A stretch of 64,000 nt of DNA, from positions 1 through 64,000 of the IMG/VR virus record IMGVR_UViG_3300022743_000004; one strand, 5' to 3'. A model generated the notes under the pieces. The model saw only the letters and a list, made by a program, of their open reading frames with translations. It searched no databases and was not told where the DNA came from. Below are positions 39,161-47,373 of the stretch, one piece after another. The position numbers and the translations under genes are program-made. Source of the DNA: a virus. Position 1 is the first letter of the stretch. Each line of letters opens with the position of its first letter.

Positions 39161-41538
39161 TTTGTTTTCGTCTTGGACCCTTTGGCTGCGAAGTGGTCGG
39201 CGATGTACTTGTTGAAGTGCATCGTGTCCTTCCACTGCACAGACAGGCCGTTGACGCTCTTGTTGTTCACCCACACGACCTTGGTGTGGATGCGGTGGTG
39301 TTTAAGCATGCTGGTGAACTTGTTGGGGGACACTGGGATGTTCCCCACTACGTACTCCAGCATGGCCCGCAGCTCGTCGCGTGCGATGTTGCAGTTACCG
39401 GCTGGGTTGGTACGACCGAGCAGCGCAGCAAGCACGTCACGGTAGTCCTCTACCTTGCCGCTCAGCAGCGCGTTGCGCTGGTATGAGTTGTCGGTAGGGA
39501 GCTGGTCGATGAAGAAGCCGAAGTTCCCTTCCAACAGCGCGCTAGCTACGGTGTCAATGGATGACTCGCTGATGCTGATCATCGTGTCGCGGTCTGTGGT
39601 GTGGATCACTTCGCCTGCTTTGGTTTCGTCCAGGGGGTAGGAGAGCAGGAAGTCGTGGAACGCTTGCAGCTCGCCTTCAATGGCGCCCAGCTCCTTGTCG
39701 GTGAGTACGAGCTTGTTAGGCTGGTACTTGCCGACATTGAAGCGGCGGTCATTCTTGTCGATCAGGATAGGGTCAGCCATGTTCGACATGAATATCCAGT
39801 TGGTGTAGTTACGTGCCTCGCTTGCGTTGCTGTACATCGCACGCATAGGCACGTTCTCTTCGGTGATGAAGTTCTTCAGCTTGGCCATGATGCCGCCTTC
39901 GTTCTGAAGTGCCTTGATCTGCACCTCGTCTACGAAGACCAACAAGCTGTTCTCCATGAACTGGTTGTACTTGTCGGCCAGCTCTTCCATACGGCGGCTA
40001 GCTACATGCGCTGCGCCGAAGATAGGGCGCAGGATGTTGTTGGTCAGGATGCCCTTGCCGGTGCCTTGCGTGCCGTGCATGACCCATGCGGTCTTGGTGC
40101 GGTCACGCTTTTGCAGCACGTACGCTGTCCAGTTCAGAAAGTGCTCGGTTACGTCAACGTCCAGGCCCAAGGCATGGTGCAGGACTTTGAAGATAGTGGG
40201 CGGGCACTTGGTGACCTTCTTGGCCGTGGCCTTCATGTAATGGCTAGGTACGAACTTGTTGATGGTCTTGTTGGCCACATCAACACGCACGTTGTCTAGC
40301 GGGTCGAAGGTGAGGTCCCATTCTGGGATGTAGTCGGCAAGGGGCACACCGTACTGAATAGCGAAGTGTCGCAACTGGGTTTCGTTTTTGGCTGCTGCGA
40401 TGTCCAGGATGTCCGCTGTGTTGTCGTAAGTACCACGGTAATAGACACCAGACTTACGATCACAGAAAGCCAAGTAAGTAATCCCAGTGCTACTTGTGCG
40501 AAGGTTTCCAGACGACGTGATCTGTAACCAGTATTCAGGGAGGAGTTCTTTGGTGAGGTAGGACGGCTCACCTTTGAAGTTGTGGATGTAGTCTGGTTTG
40601 TCTTCGGCATGGAAATAGGCCCAGGAGTCGCCCCCGTTGAGGTTGAAATAGACGAAGCCGCGTTCAGTCTTCATCTCAGTGATGGTTGCTTCGTCTGGCT
40701 TGAGCATGACCTCAGCACCACCTACGACCTTGTAGGCGAACTTGCGCTTGGGCAAGAAGTTCGCTTCACGCAGCTCCGCGATACGGTCATGGGTGAGCTT
40801 CTTGTTCTTCTCGGTGGTGTTGATAGAGCTAGCTAACGCCAACACGTCGTACTTGCGCTTGACCAGTTCAATGCGGGGCGACTTGCCCATCGGGTCCTTG
40901 ATGCCCTTGAGGATGGGAGGCGCGATGTAGATCAGCTTGTCGTTCTGGCATGCGCTCACGTCCAAGGGCCAAGAGATGGAGTTGCCAGTCTTGGTGAGAG
41001 TCATGGACTCACGCAGCATGGGCACTTCATGGTTTTTCTGGATCAGCCACTGCTTGAGCAGAGGTGCCGCATACGCACGGTCCAGCATCATGAAGATGTG
41101 GGCACGAATCTTTTTGTCAGACACACCGTACGAGGCAGACCACTGCACGATGTAGCTGATGTCGGCTAGACCCATCTCACCCAGGAACAGATCGATGGTG
41201 AGTGGTTGCGAGATGGACTGGCCACCAGGTGTTTGGATGGTGATGTGTTCTGGTAGGCCATCAAGGTCAAGGACTAGCCACTCAGACGAGTCGTTGGTAG
41301 ATGTGCTGCCTGCACGCGACTCTTTCACGAGGTCACGAGCAATCGTGCCCTTGAGCACACAGTTACCGCGTGCTGCGTGCTTGTTCAACAGGGACTCGAA
41401 CTGAGTCAGGTTGTTGACTGATTCTTGGTGGGATGTGAACTCCCAAACAAAGGGATAAGGGGTCTTTGTGATCTCGCCACTGACTTTTGAATATTGCTTG
41501 GTCAGAGGCTCACTTGCTTGCAAAAAGAAGACGTTCAT
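39157..41538 (-). CDS. Primase-helicase with SF3 helicase domain
   Basis: The 793-residue product heads the leftward replication operon. N-terminal part: acidic pair D91-x-D93 (LVLDLDG) and R145-x-H147 (RAHIF), as in archaeo-eukaryotic-type primases. C-terminal part: SF3 helicase with Walker A GTQGTGKG (489-496), Walker B VFVDEV (D537-E538) and FMSN motif C. Such proteins open the origin and prime phage DNA. AAGGAAAAAT precedes the ATG. Confidence 0.92.
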   Translation of the reverse strand: MNVFFLQASEPLTKQYSKVSGEITKTPYPFVWEFTSHQESVNNLTQFESLLNKHAARGNCVLKGTIARDLVKESRAGSTSTNDSSEWLVLDLDGLPEHITIQTPGGQSISQPLTIDLFLGEMGLADISYIVQWSASYGVSDKKIRAHIFMMLDRAYAAPLLKQWLIQKNHEVPMLRESMTLTKTGNSISWPLDVSACQNDKLIYIAPPILKGIKDPMGKSPRIELVKRKYDVLALASSINTTEKNKKLTHDRIAELREANFLPKRKFAYKVVGGAEVMLKPDEATITEMKTERGFVYFNLNGGDSWAYFHAEDKPDYIHNFKGEPSYLTKELLPEYWLQITSSGNLRTSSTGITYLAFCDRKSGVYYRGTYDNTADILDIAAAKNETQLRHFAIQYGVPLADYIPEWDLTFDPLDNVRVDVANKTINKFVPSHYMKATAKKVTKCPPTIFKVLHHALGLDVDVTEHFLNWTAYVLQKRDRTKTAWVMHGTQGTGKGILTNNILRPIFGAAHVASRRMEELADKYNQFMENSLLVFVDEVQIKALQNEGGIMAKLKNFITEENVPMRAMYSNASEARNYTNWIFMSNMADPILIDKNDRRFNVGKYQPNKLVLTDKELGAIEGELQAFHDFLLSYPLDETKAGEVIHTTDRDTMISISESSIDTVASALLEGNFGFFIDQLPTDNSYQRNALLSGKVEDYRDVLAALLGRTNPAGNCNIARDELRAMLEYVVGNIPVSPNKFTSMLKHHRIHTKVVWVNNKSVNGLSVQWKDTMHFNKYIADHFAAKGSKTKTK

Positions 41539-41570
41539 ATTTTTCCTTCAGAGGGTGTGAGTGTATGCGA

Positions 41571-41581
41571 TCTAAATCAGA
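41571..41581 (-). promoter_or_regulatory. TCTGATTTAGA motif before the primase operon
   Basis: An imperfect dyad (one mismatch from TCTAATTTAGA), reading leftward, lies 32 nt before the primase start. It is the head of the longest leftward operon. Confidence 0.4.
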
Positions 41582-41640
41582 GCTGCGATCAAAAGACGTA
41601 AGACCTGTTCATAAGCACTGTTTCCCTCTATATATCTATA

Positions 41641-41735
41641 TACCTTATACTCTTATAATTATAATCTTATCTTATCAATTAGAGATTATAAATATTAGAT
41701 AAATAGTAAATAGAAATACCTATATAGAGATGGGG
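41641..41735. repeat. AT-rich control-region repeat, copy 2
   Basis: This non-coding AT-rich block holds ATTATAAATATTAG (41685-41698), TAAATAGAAATACCTAT (41707-41723) and TAGAGATGGG, as at 8711-8752, with an added 8-nt ATAAATAG. It lies directly upstream of the primase-helicase gene, a common place for a replication origin, and after a terminator of the gene to its right. Confidence 0.6.
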
Positions 41736-41778
41736 CGGCAAAAAGCCCAAGATCGTAGTTTCCCATCGTCCTCGAAAA

Positions 41779-41812
41779 AGAAGGAAGGGCTAGGAGCCGT
41801 AGCTCCTAACCC
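41779..41812 (-). terminator. Terminator after the 42701 gene
   Basis: On the leftward strand GGGTTAGGAGC pairs with GCTCCTAGCCC and is followed by TTCCTTCTTTTTC. It begins within a few bases of the stop codon. Confidence 0.75.
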
Positions 41813-41819
41813 AACCAAC

Positions 41820-42701
41820 TTAGCCGACGTTTGCTTCGGTAGATTCAACGACACGCTGAGCCGTTACAAACTTAGGTGATGCGAACACACGCTTGATGTC
41901 ACGCTCGACGTTGAAACAACCGTCGTCGATATTGTCGAACTCACGATCGGACAACGAGCGATCATCTTCAGCCCACGACGCCACGTTGCCAGCAGCCTTC
42001 TGTGCGTTGTCCAGCAGCACACGTTGCAGTTCGATGGGCAACGCAGAGAACTCTTTGCTACGTTCAGCAGCAGACGAGTCGTCAGAGCGTAGGGCTAGAT
42101 GCAGCATGAGTTGTGCTGCGCCAGTCATTGCATCGACGTTGGCTTTGACGTCCACCAACTTGTCGGTCTTGCGTTCGAGTTGACGCTCGAAACGTTGTGT
42201 CTGTGTTTCCACATCCCAGTCGTAGACCTTGGCACGACGCTGGATAGACATCTTCATGCGACGCTGTGTGTCTTGACCAACCTTGTAAGGACGGTCATTG
42301 ATGAAGATGTCGTCCAATGCAGGGATGTCATATGAACGAGCATTGCCTTGCCAGTCCCAAGTCATGGGCACCAGTTCAGCGGCTAGATCATGCCACTGGT
42401 CACGGTGAGCGTTGAGCCAGCGGATGTTCTCGGTAACACCTTCGTTGGACGAGCCTTGCTCTTTGAAGGATTGCTCGGCGAACTCGGCTTCATGCAGAGC
42501 AGTAGTGAGTTCAGCCATGGATTCAACGCCACCTGCATTGAACAGTTCCTGACGGATGTTCTTGAGCAGTTGCCGAGCGTTGGATGCCAAGAGCTGGTCG
42601 ATCTTCCAAGCAGTGCTGCCAGCCAAGTGCGCAGCAATGCGAGCTTCGCTGATTTTGGAGATGTAGTCGTGGAGGTCGAAGAAAGTGTGAACGCGTGACA
42701 T
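41820..42701 (-). CDS. Hypothetical protein, early leftward region
   Basis: The 293-residue product starts at ATG 42701 behind AAGGAAATC. It is mostly helical and polar, with long charged helices (QRFERQLERKTDKLVDVKAN) and no membrane segment or domain I recognise. It has its own terminator, so it may be expressed as a short early transcript. It could affect host functions or be a DNA-binding protein. Confidence 0.7.
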   Translation of the reverse strand: MSRVHTFFDLHDYISKISEARIAAHLAGSTAWKIDQLLASNARQLLKNIRQELFNAGGVESMAELTTALHEAEFAEQSFKEQGSSNEGVTENIRWLNAHRDQWHDLAAELVPMTWDWQGNARSYDIPALDDIFINDRPYKVGQDTQRRMKMSIQRRAKVYDWDVETQTQRFERQLERKTDKLVDVKANVDAMTGAAQLMLHLALRSDDSSAAERSKEFSALPIELQRVLLDNAQKAAGNVASWAEDDRSLSDREFDNIDDGCFNVERDIKRVFASPKFVTAQRVVESTEANVG

Positions 42702-42768
42702 AGTGATTTCCTTAAAGTTAAAAAGTTGATTGAGTGGGATGCAGTCACTCACTGCCTGGAGAACAGGG

Positions 42769-42966
42769 TTAGCGATGTGGTGTGGCGCAGATACGGCCAA
42801 GTACCACTTGCTGAGCTTCACGCTCTGTGATGTTGAGCACTTCAGCAACTTGCTGAATCTTTGCCCACATCACTGCATAGGGGTCAGATTCCTCGACAGC
42901 GCTGTCTTCGAGCATGTCGATGGAGATGAAGGTGATGGGTTGAGGTTTGAGTTTGAGAGTGGCCAT
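42769..42966 (-). CDS. Small acidic helical protein
   Basis: The 65-residue product has CCAAGGAGCTAGCAC before the ATG, a beta start (ITFISIDMLED) and a helix with NITEREAQQVVLG, which has the look of a short HTH. The terminator of the next unit to the right ends about 25 nt before it, so its promoter or a read-through must lie there. Confidence 0.65.
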   Translation of the reverse strand: MATLKLKPQPITFISIDMLEDSAVEESDPYAVMWAKIQQVAEVLNITEREAQQVVLGRICATPHR

Positions 42967-42997
42967 GTGCTAGCTCCTTGGTTGGTTGATACACATG

Positions 42998-43027
42998 CCA
43001 AAAAGACCCGATGGCTTCAGCCATCGG
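42998..43027 (-). terminator. Strong rho-independent terminator
   Basis: On the leftward strand: CCGATGGC-TGAA-GCCATCGG (perfect 8-bp stem) followed by GTCTTTTTGG. It ends the small-gene unit at 44146-43102. Confidence 0.85.
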
Positions 43028-43101
43028 AATGTTGGTTACGTTTCCAACGAGTCAGCGACAGACCCCGCGAGAGCACCCCTATGGTGATAACACCCCAGTG
43101 C

Positions 43102-43212
43102 CTAGCTGGTAGCGATTTCAGCTTCGTCTGAAATTACGGATGCGTTGAACGCAGCATCGTCACGCCCCTGGCGAAGGGATAGAACACGGAGTTTGTTGTC
43201 CGTGCTCGCCAT
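43102..43212 (-). CDS. 36-residue peptide before the terminator
   Basis: The short gene MASTDNKLRVLSLRQGRD to EAEIATS begins 1 nt after the upstream stop. It is polar and mixed-charge. The ribosome site is weak, so translation would rely on coupling. Unknown function. Confidence 0.5.
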   Translation of the reverse strand: MASTDNKLRVLSLRQGRDDAAFNASVISDEAEIATS

Positions 43213-43213
43213 C

Positions 43214-43453
43214 TCAAGTTAGCCCGTACTTGAACAACAGTTCTTCGTACTTGGCTTCAAGCACTGCGTCGTCGCCCTTAGCAAAAGCTGTTGCTTCTGC
43301 ATAGAGCCGAGCACGCAGTGGTGGACGCGGTGGTGTGATCACAACGTGGCTTTTCAGCGGTGTTTTGACGTAACCGTTGAGTGGGTCGGTCAGCACTGGT
43401 TGCGACATACAGAGCGCAACGTACTTCGCTTCCTCTTCGCGTGTACGGATCAT
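43214..43453 (-). CDS. Small polar protein
   Basis: The 79-residue product has a helical start (REEEAKYVALCMSQPVL) and a basic Pro-rich centre (PPRPPLRARLYAEAT). It starts by ATGA overlap. Unknown. Confidence 0.6.
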   Translation of the reverse strand: MIRTREEEAKYVALCMSQPVLTDPLNGYVKTPLKSHVVITPPRPPLRARLYAEATAFAKGDDAVLEAKYEELLFKYGLT

Positions 43454-43542
43454 GGCAGCACCATCAGCAGTAGTGAGAGCAACACGGCTGCGACGATGCA
43501 GCCATTGACCACGATGCGGTCATGTGGGTGAAGAGATTTCAT
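43450..43542 (-). CDS. 30-residue membrane peptide
   Basis: The short gene MKSLHPHDRIVVNGC to LLLMVLP starts at ATG 43542 (ATGA overlap; GGAGAACTCAA upstream). A hydrophobic helix runs from residue 11 to the end. It may be a membrane-acting peptide. Confidence 0.55.
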   Translation of the reverse strand: MKSLHPHDRIVVNGCIVAAVLLSLLLMVLP

Positions 43543-43847
43543 TTGAGTTCTCCAATCGAATACTTGATAAGACCAACGTGGTAGTGGCGGTCTTGTTCGA
43601 TGTACCCATACAAAGTACGAGCCATCGAGACCGTGACCATTGAGCAAATGAACGACGCAATACCAGACATCGTTCCAATCAAAGTCCCCCAATGAATCAA
43701 TAGGTTTAAACTAAGGACAAACACATGTAATAGGTTTCTCCTATCGCTGCCCAACACCCTGAGTCGAGTACGTGGACTCAACATGCTGAGCAGCACGAAC
43801 TCAAACAAAACATTGAGTGCGCCGAACACGAAGACAGCTTCAATCAT
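43539..43847 (-). CDS. Multi-TM membrane protein
   Basis: The 102-residue product starts at ATG 43847. It has hydrophobic helices at about 3-24 (AVFVFGALNVLFEFVLLSML), 38-60 and 62-80, separated by a basic loop (RLRVLGSDRR). Likely an inner-membrane protein of three helices; no family. ATGA-coupled to neighbours. Confidence 0.65.
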   Translation of the reverse strand: MIEAVFVFGALNVLFEFVLLSMLSPRTRLRVLGSDRRNLLHVFVLSLNLLIHWGTLIGTMSGIASFICSMVTVSMARTLYGYIEQDRHYHVGLIKYSIGELK

Positions 43848-44146
43848 GCTGTTTGCTCCTGATTTGATAGCACCTTGGTGCGAGCGGTGTTGCCCACGCG
43901 CGTGGTCTCGCAGAGCTGACCAAAGCGGTTGGTCCACAACGTGACCTTGGGCTCGTTGGACTTGATGCGCAGTGGCTTGTCGCCAGCCCCCAGCCCCACG
44001 CCCGTGTTGGCGATGTGACCGCGCGTTGCGAGCTTGGCTTCCAGCCCCGCGATGGTGTTCTTCTGGTTGAGGTAAACAGTAGCTGCGATTTCGAGGCGAG
44101 CCTTGAGTGCAGCGACTTCAGCAATGAGTTCAGATTTGGTGGCCAT
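43844..44146 (-). CDS. Coiled-coil small protein
   Basis: The 100-residue product has an N-terminal coiled coil (SELIAEVAALKARLEIAATV) and a basic C-terminal half. It follows AAGGAATATCACC. It is first in a five-gene unit ended by the terminator at 43000. Unknown. Confidence 0.65.
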   Translation of the reverse strand: MATKSELIAEVAALKARLEIAATVYLNQKNTIAGLEAKLATRGHIANTGVGLGAGDKPLRIKSNEPKVTLWTNRFGQLCETTRVGNTARTKVLSNQEQTA

Positions 44147-44184
44147 GGTGATATTCCTTTAAGTTGAGTGGTTGATACACACGA

Positions 44185-44213
44185 CGAAAAGGCCCAAGGG
44201 CTTCAGCCCTTGG
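44185..44213 (-). terminator. Rho-independent terminator
   Basis: On the leftward strand: CCAAGGGC-TGAA-GCCCTTGG then GCCTTTTC. Same loop as the terminator at 43000. Confidence 0.8.
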
Positions 44214-44240
44214 TCTTCCCATACCCATTTGTTTCAGGAT

Positions 44241-44264
44241 GAAGACAAGGCCCGAAGGCCTTGT
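44241..44264 (-). terminator. Terminator after the 44491 gene
   Basis: On the leftward strand: ACAAGGCC-TTCG-GGCCTTGT followed by CTTC, starting 2 nt after the stop codon. A second hairpin follows 30 nt on, so termination is double. Confidence 0.7.
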
Positions 44265-44266
44265 GC

Positions 44267-44491
44267 TTACACCGTTGCTGCTTTGAGCTTGCGCTGCACA
44301 ACAGGTGCGCCAGCGATAGCAGCGGTGCGCTTAGCAGCCAACTCCGAGGACTTGGCGGTGTACTGAGCACCTGTGGATGCAACAACCTCTGCGCCGAAGC
44401 GGCCAGTAGCGTTGACGGAGACAGCAACACCATGCACTGCGTACGCAGCGGTGTTACCAATGAACTTACCTACGGTGGAACCAGCGGACAT
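44267..44491 (-). CDS. Small Ala-rich protein
   Basis: The 74-residue product is rich in Ala/Val/Gly (GKFIGNTAAYAVHGVAVSVN) with a basic C-terminus. It has TTTTTAGGAG 6 nt before the ATG. It is the first gene leftward of the divergent promoter region and has its own terminators, so it is probably a highly expressed early transcript. Unknown. Confidence 0.65.
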   Translation of the reverse strand: MSAGSTVGKFIGNTAAYAVHGVAVSVNATGRFGAEVVASTGAQYTAKSSELAAKRTAAIAGAPVVQRKLKAATV

Positions 44492-44540
44492 AACGAACTC
44501 CTAAAAAGATTGATGAAGAGCGAACTGCTCACACAACCAA

Positions 44541-44566
44541 CAAGACCCGAATGCTTCAGCATTCGG
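44541..44566 (-). terminator. Leader hairpin before the 44491 gene (attenuator-like)
   Basis: On the leftward strand: CCGAATGC-TGAA-GCATTCGG then GTCTTGTTGG. It lies between the presumed leftward promoter and the first gene, where a terminator would act as an attenuator. Same loop as the other two. Confidence 0.6.
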
Positions 44567-44639
44567 AAGACCGAGACCATGCGGCCCGGTGCGAAGAGAC
44601 TCCTTTCCTCGCAATGCGAAAGCGAATCCGAAGTGGGGT

Positions 44640-44748
44640 AGTCTTTCGCGCGAGGGGGAGGAGAGACTCACGCGACCCTGAGTTCCTAATTTTTTATATA
44701 AAATTTTTTCTCCAGCAATCCTCTAACCTCTAAGTTAGAATCCGACTC
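44640..44748. promoter_or_regulatory. Divergent promoter region between early leftward and late rightward genes
   Basis: Non-coding. It holds a very AT-rich inverted repeat (TTTTTTATATAAAATTTTTT, 44691-44710), which could serve as -10 for leftward transcription, and the dyad TCTAAGTTAGA for the terminase side. Exact -35/-10 elements could not be fixed by eye. Confidence 0.5.
44729..44739 (+). promoter_or_regulatory. TCTAAGTTAGA dyad before the terminase operon
   Basis: The perfect dyad ends 9 nt before the ATG of the small terminase gene. TAGAAT inside it could be a -10 element with the start codon at or next to +1. No Shine-Dalgarno exists. Confidence 0.55.
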
Positions 44749-45345
44749 ATGCCTAAAGCCATGTCCCCCGGTGAAGCCAAAGCAAAAGCGCGGAATAAAG
44801 ACGCCAACATCGCAAAACTGCGCGGCAAAGAGACCAACACCATGGCTGCAGCCGAAGCCGTGGACCCGAACAAGCCCCTGACCGAGCAGCAGCGGCTGTT
44901 CGTGCAGTTCTGGGCGGAGGGCGACACCGTGCCCAACGCCTACGCCAAGGCTGGCTACTCCATGAGCGACATCTCCTATGCGTTCCGTATGAAGCGGATG
45001 CCGAACATCCTCAAGCAGTACAAGTTGGTCAAGGCAGAGTTCATCAAAGCTGCGCAGGTGTCCCGTGAAGACGTGATGAACGGCCTGAAGGACGCTATCG
45101 ACATGGCCAAGCTCATGTCGGAGCCCGCCACCATGATCGCTGGCTGGCGTGAGATTGGCCGTCTGTGCGGCTATTACGAGGCTAAGAAGATCGACATCAA
45201 CGTGAACGTGAATGGCAGCGTCGCCATGGAGCGGATGAACAAGATGACGGACGCCGAGCTGCTGAAGATCATCGAAGAGGCGTCTGCCACCGGCATAGAC
45301 CAGGCTCTGATCGGTGAGGGTCTCGATGGCGACCAAAGCTCCTAA
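44749..45345 (+). CDS. Terminase small subunit
   Basis: The 198-residue product has a basic N-terminal arm, the HTH-type PLTEQQRLFVQFWAEGDTVPNAYAKAGYS and a helical oligomerisation domain, typical of Terminase_2-like proteins that recognise packaging sites and load the motor. It directly precedes TerL, which it overlaps. The start has no Shine-Dalgarno; an ATG at 44842 with AAGAGA upstream is an alternative. Confidence 0.85.
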   Translation: MPKAMSPGEAKAKARNKDANIAKLRGKETNTMAAAEAVDPNKPLTEQQRLFVQFWAEGDTVPNAYAKAGYSMSDISYAFRMKRMPNILKQYKLVKAEFIKAAQVSREDVMNGLKDAIDMAKLMSEPATMIAGWREIGRLCGYYEAKKIDINVNVNGSVAMERMNKMTDAELLKIIEEASATGIDQALIGEGLDGDQSS

Positions 45346-46924
45346 GCCTGCGGCCTCCACCCCCAGCCCCGTGCTGCTGAAGGCCCAGGCCGAGATGGCC
45401 CAGCGGGTGCTCTCCAAGCGCCTCCTGATGCCCTTCGTGCAGCGTTTTAACCCGAAGTACAAGGACGGCTGGGTCCACAAGGACATCTGCCGCCGTCTGG
45501 AGCGCTTCTCCAGGGATGTGGCTGATGGCAAAAGCCCTCGCCTCATGCTGCTTATGCCGCCCCGGCACGGTAAGTCCGAGCTGGTCTCCCGTAACTTCCC
45601 CGCCTGGCACTTGGGCCAGTACCCAGATCATGAATTTATTGCGTGCTCTTACAACTTGTCTCTGGCTATGGATTTCTCCCGCAAGGTCAAGCAAATCATC
45701 GCCGACCCGCTATATGAGAACATTTTCCCGACCCGGCTAGACCCGAACAACCAGTCCACGGAGTCGTGGGGCGTGCAGGGCCAGCGCGGCGGCTACGTCG
45801 CGGCAGGTATCGGCGGACCTATCACGGGTAAGGGTGCCCACTGCCTCGTGATTGACGACCCAATCAAGAACGCGGAGGAGGCCGACAGTGCTGACACCCG
45901 CGAGAAAATCTGGGAGTGGTATCTGTCCACCGCCTACTCGCGCCTTGCCCCCGGTGGCGGTGTGCTGATCATCCAGACATGGTGGCATGACGACGACCTC
46001 GCAGGCCGTCTGCAGACCATGATGAAGGAGGGCAGTGACGACGAGTTCGTGGACCAGTACGAAGTGATCAAGTACCCGGCTATCGCCGAGGCCGACGAGT
46101 ACCTGAACCACACCACGGACCTGATTGAGTACGACGCGCCGCCGTCTGCCCCTCACACGCTGCTGCGCAACAAGGGTGAGGCGCTGCACCCTGACCGCTA
46201 CGACCTGGACAAGCTGAACCGCATCCGCGCCCAGAACAAGGGCGGGCGGTGGTGGTCGGCCCTGTACCAGCAGAACCCGGTCCCAGCCGACGGTGCGTAC
46301 TTCATGAAGGACCAGTTCAGGCGCTCCCAGCCCCCGCACCTGCACAAGTCGTACGTGTACATGGCCTGGGACTTCGCCATCAGCGAGAAAAAGCAGAGCG
46401 ACTACACCGTGGGCACCGTGGGCCTGCAGGACGACGACGACGTGCTGCACGTCGTGGACCAGGTGCGGTTTAAGAGCGGCAACGCGTTCTTCATCGTAGA
46501 GTCCATCCTGAATTTGGCGACGAAGTGGTATAGTCCCACCCTAATATTGGGCTTCGAGGACGGTCAGATTTGGCGGGCAATCGAAGCTCTACTTAAGAAA
46601 CGCATGAGAGAGCGGAAGTTCTACCCCTCCATCGTGGTTCTGAAGCCCATCACCGATAAGATGGCCCGCGCAAGACCGCTGCAGGGCCGTATGCAGCAGG
46701 GGATGGTCAGCTTCAACACCTCGGGTGAGTGGTTTGAGCCACTTCGCGCTGAGATGCTGCGTTTTCCGGCTGGAGCACACGACGACCAAGTGGACTCGCT
46801 GGCTTGGATGGCGCAGATGGTGATCGGGCGCGAAGCCCCGCATAAAACAGAGGTGAAACCCATGAAGTCCTGGCGCGATAAGCTGAAAGTCTCCAACTCC
46901 ACCGGCTCTTACATGGCCGCTTAA
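45326..46924 (+). CDS. terL: Terminase large subunit
   Basis: The 532-residue product is the packaging ATPase-nuclease. Walker A PPRHGKS (78-84), Walker B CLVIDD (D177-D178), and the C-terminal nuclease domain with AWDFAISEKKQSDY and HDDQVDSLAWM acidic residues. ATG 45326 follows GAGGGTCTCG within the small subunit gene. Confidence 0.95.
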   Translation: MATKAPKPAASTPSPVLLKAQAEMAQRVLSKRLLMPFVQRFNPKYKDGWVHKDICRRLERFSRDVADGKSPRLMLLMPPRHGKSELVSRNFPAWHLGQYPDHEFIACSYNLSLAMDFSRKVKQIIADPLYENIFPTRLDPNNQSTESWGVQGQRGGYVAAGIGGPITGKGAHCLVIDDPIKNAEEADSADTREKIWEWYLSTAYSRLAPGGGVLIIQTWWHDDDLAGRLQTMMKEGSDDEFVDQYEVIKYPAIAEADEYLNHTTDLIEYDAPPSAPHTLLRNKGEALHPDRYDLDKLNRIRAQNKGGRWWSALYQQNPVPADGAYFMKDQFRRSQPPHLHKSYVYMAWDFAISEKKQSDYTVGTVGLQDDDDVLHVVDQVRFKSGNAFFIVESILNLATKWYSPTLILGFEDGQIWRAIEALLKKRMRERKFYPSIVVLKPITDKMARARPLQGRMQQGMVSFNTSGEWFEPLRAEMLRFPAGAHDDQVDSLAWMAQMVIGREAPHKTEVKPMKSWRDKLKVSNSTGSYMAA

Positions 46925-46928
46925 CGCC

Positions 46929-47297
46929 ATGGCCCAAGACTCCTGCCCCACATTCGTCGCCGAGTGCTTCGCACTGCGCACCGCAGTCCACTTCGCCCAC
47001 CTTTCCTCCAAGTCCTACGCTGAACACGTCGCCCTCGGCGACTTCTACGACGGCCTGCTGACCCTTACCGACAAGTACGCCGAGGTGTTCATGGGTCTGG
47101 AGGGCCAGGTGCCCGTCAGCAAGTGGCCCGCCGTCGCGCTCCCTGCCGGTACACCTGTGCAGATGCTCGAAGAGTTCCTTGAAGACATCGCCGAAGAAGA
47201 GGACGAGGACAGTGACCGCCAGTCGCTGTTGAACATCCTGGCCGAGATGGAGGAGCTGACCGCTCAGACCCTCTACAAGCTGCGTAACCTGAAGTGA
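46929..47297 (+). CDS. DUF5856-like hypothetical protein
   Basis: The 122-residue product has an all-helical, ferritin-like pattern (ALRTAVHFAHLSSKSYAEHVALGDFYDGL) with His and Glu spaced as in metal-binding bundles, then an acidic stretch (EEEDEDSDRQ). Found between terminase and portal genes in other phages; role unknown. No Shine-Dalgarno, 4 nt after the TerL stop. Confidence 0.65.
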   Translation: MAQDSCPTFVAECFALRTAVHFAHLSSKSYAEHVALGDFYDGLLTLTDKYAEVFMGLEGQVPVSKWPAVALPAGTPVQMLEEFLEDIAEEEDEDSDRQSLLNILAEMEELTAQTLYKLRNLK

Positions 47298-47339
47298 CCT
47301 CACACCCCACCCCACACCCAAAGGATGAAGAGCATGTTG

Positions 47340-47367
47340 CTCGGACTTTGTACACACAAAGCCCGAG
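47340..47367 (+). promoter_or_regulatory. Hairpin in front of the portal gene
   Basis: CTCGG-A-CTTTGT pairs with ACAAAG-C-CCGAG around an ACAC loop, 6 nt before the portal ATG, which has no clear Shine-Dalgarno. It may regulate or process the portal mRNA. Confidence 0.45.
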
Positions 47368-47373
47368 TACATC

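Noticed and set aside
44492-44640. Small leftward gene between the promoter region and the 44491 gene
   Set aside because: Open frames there have Arg/Ser/Pro-rich random-like composition, no ribosome site, and cross the leader hairpin.
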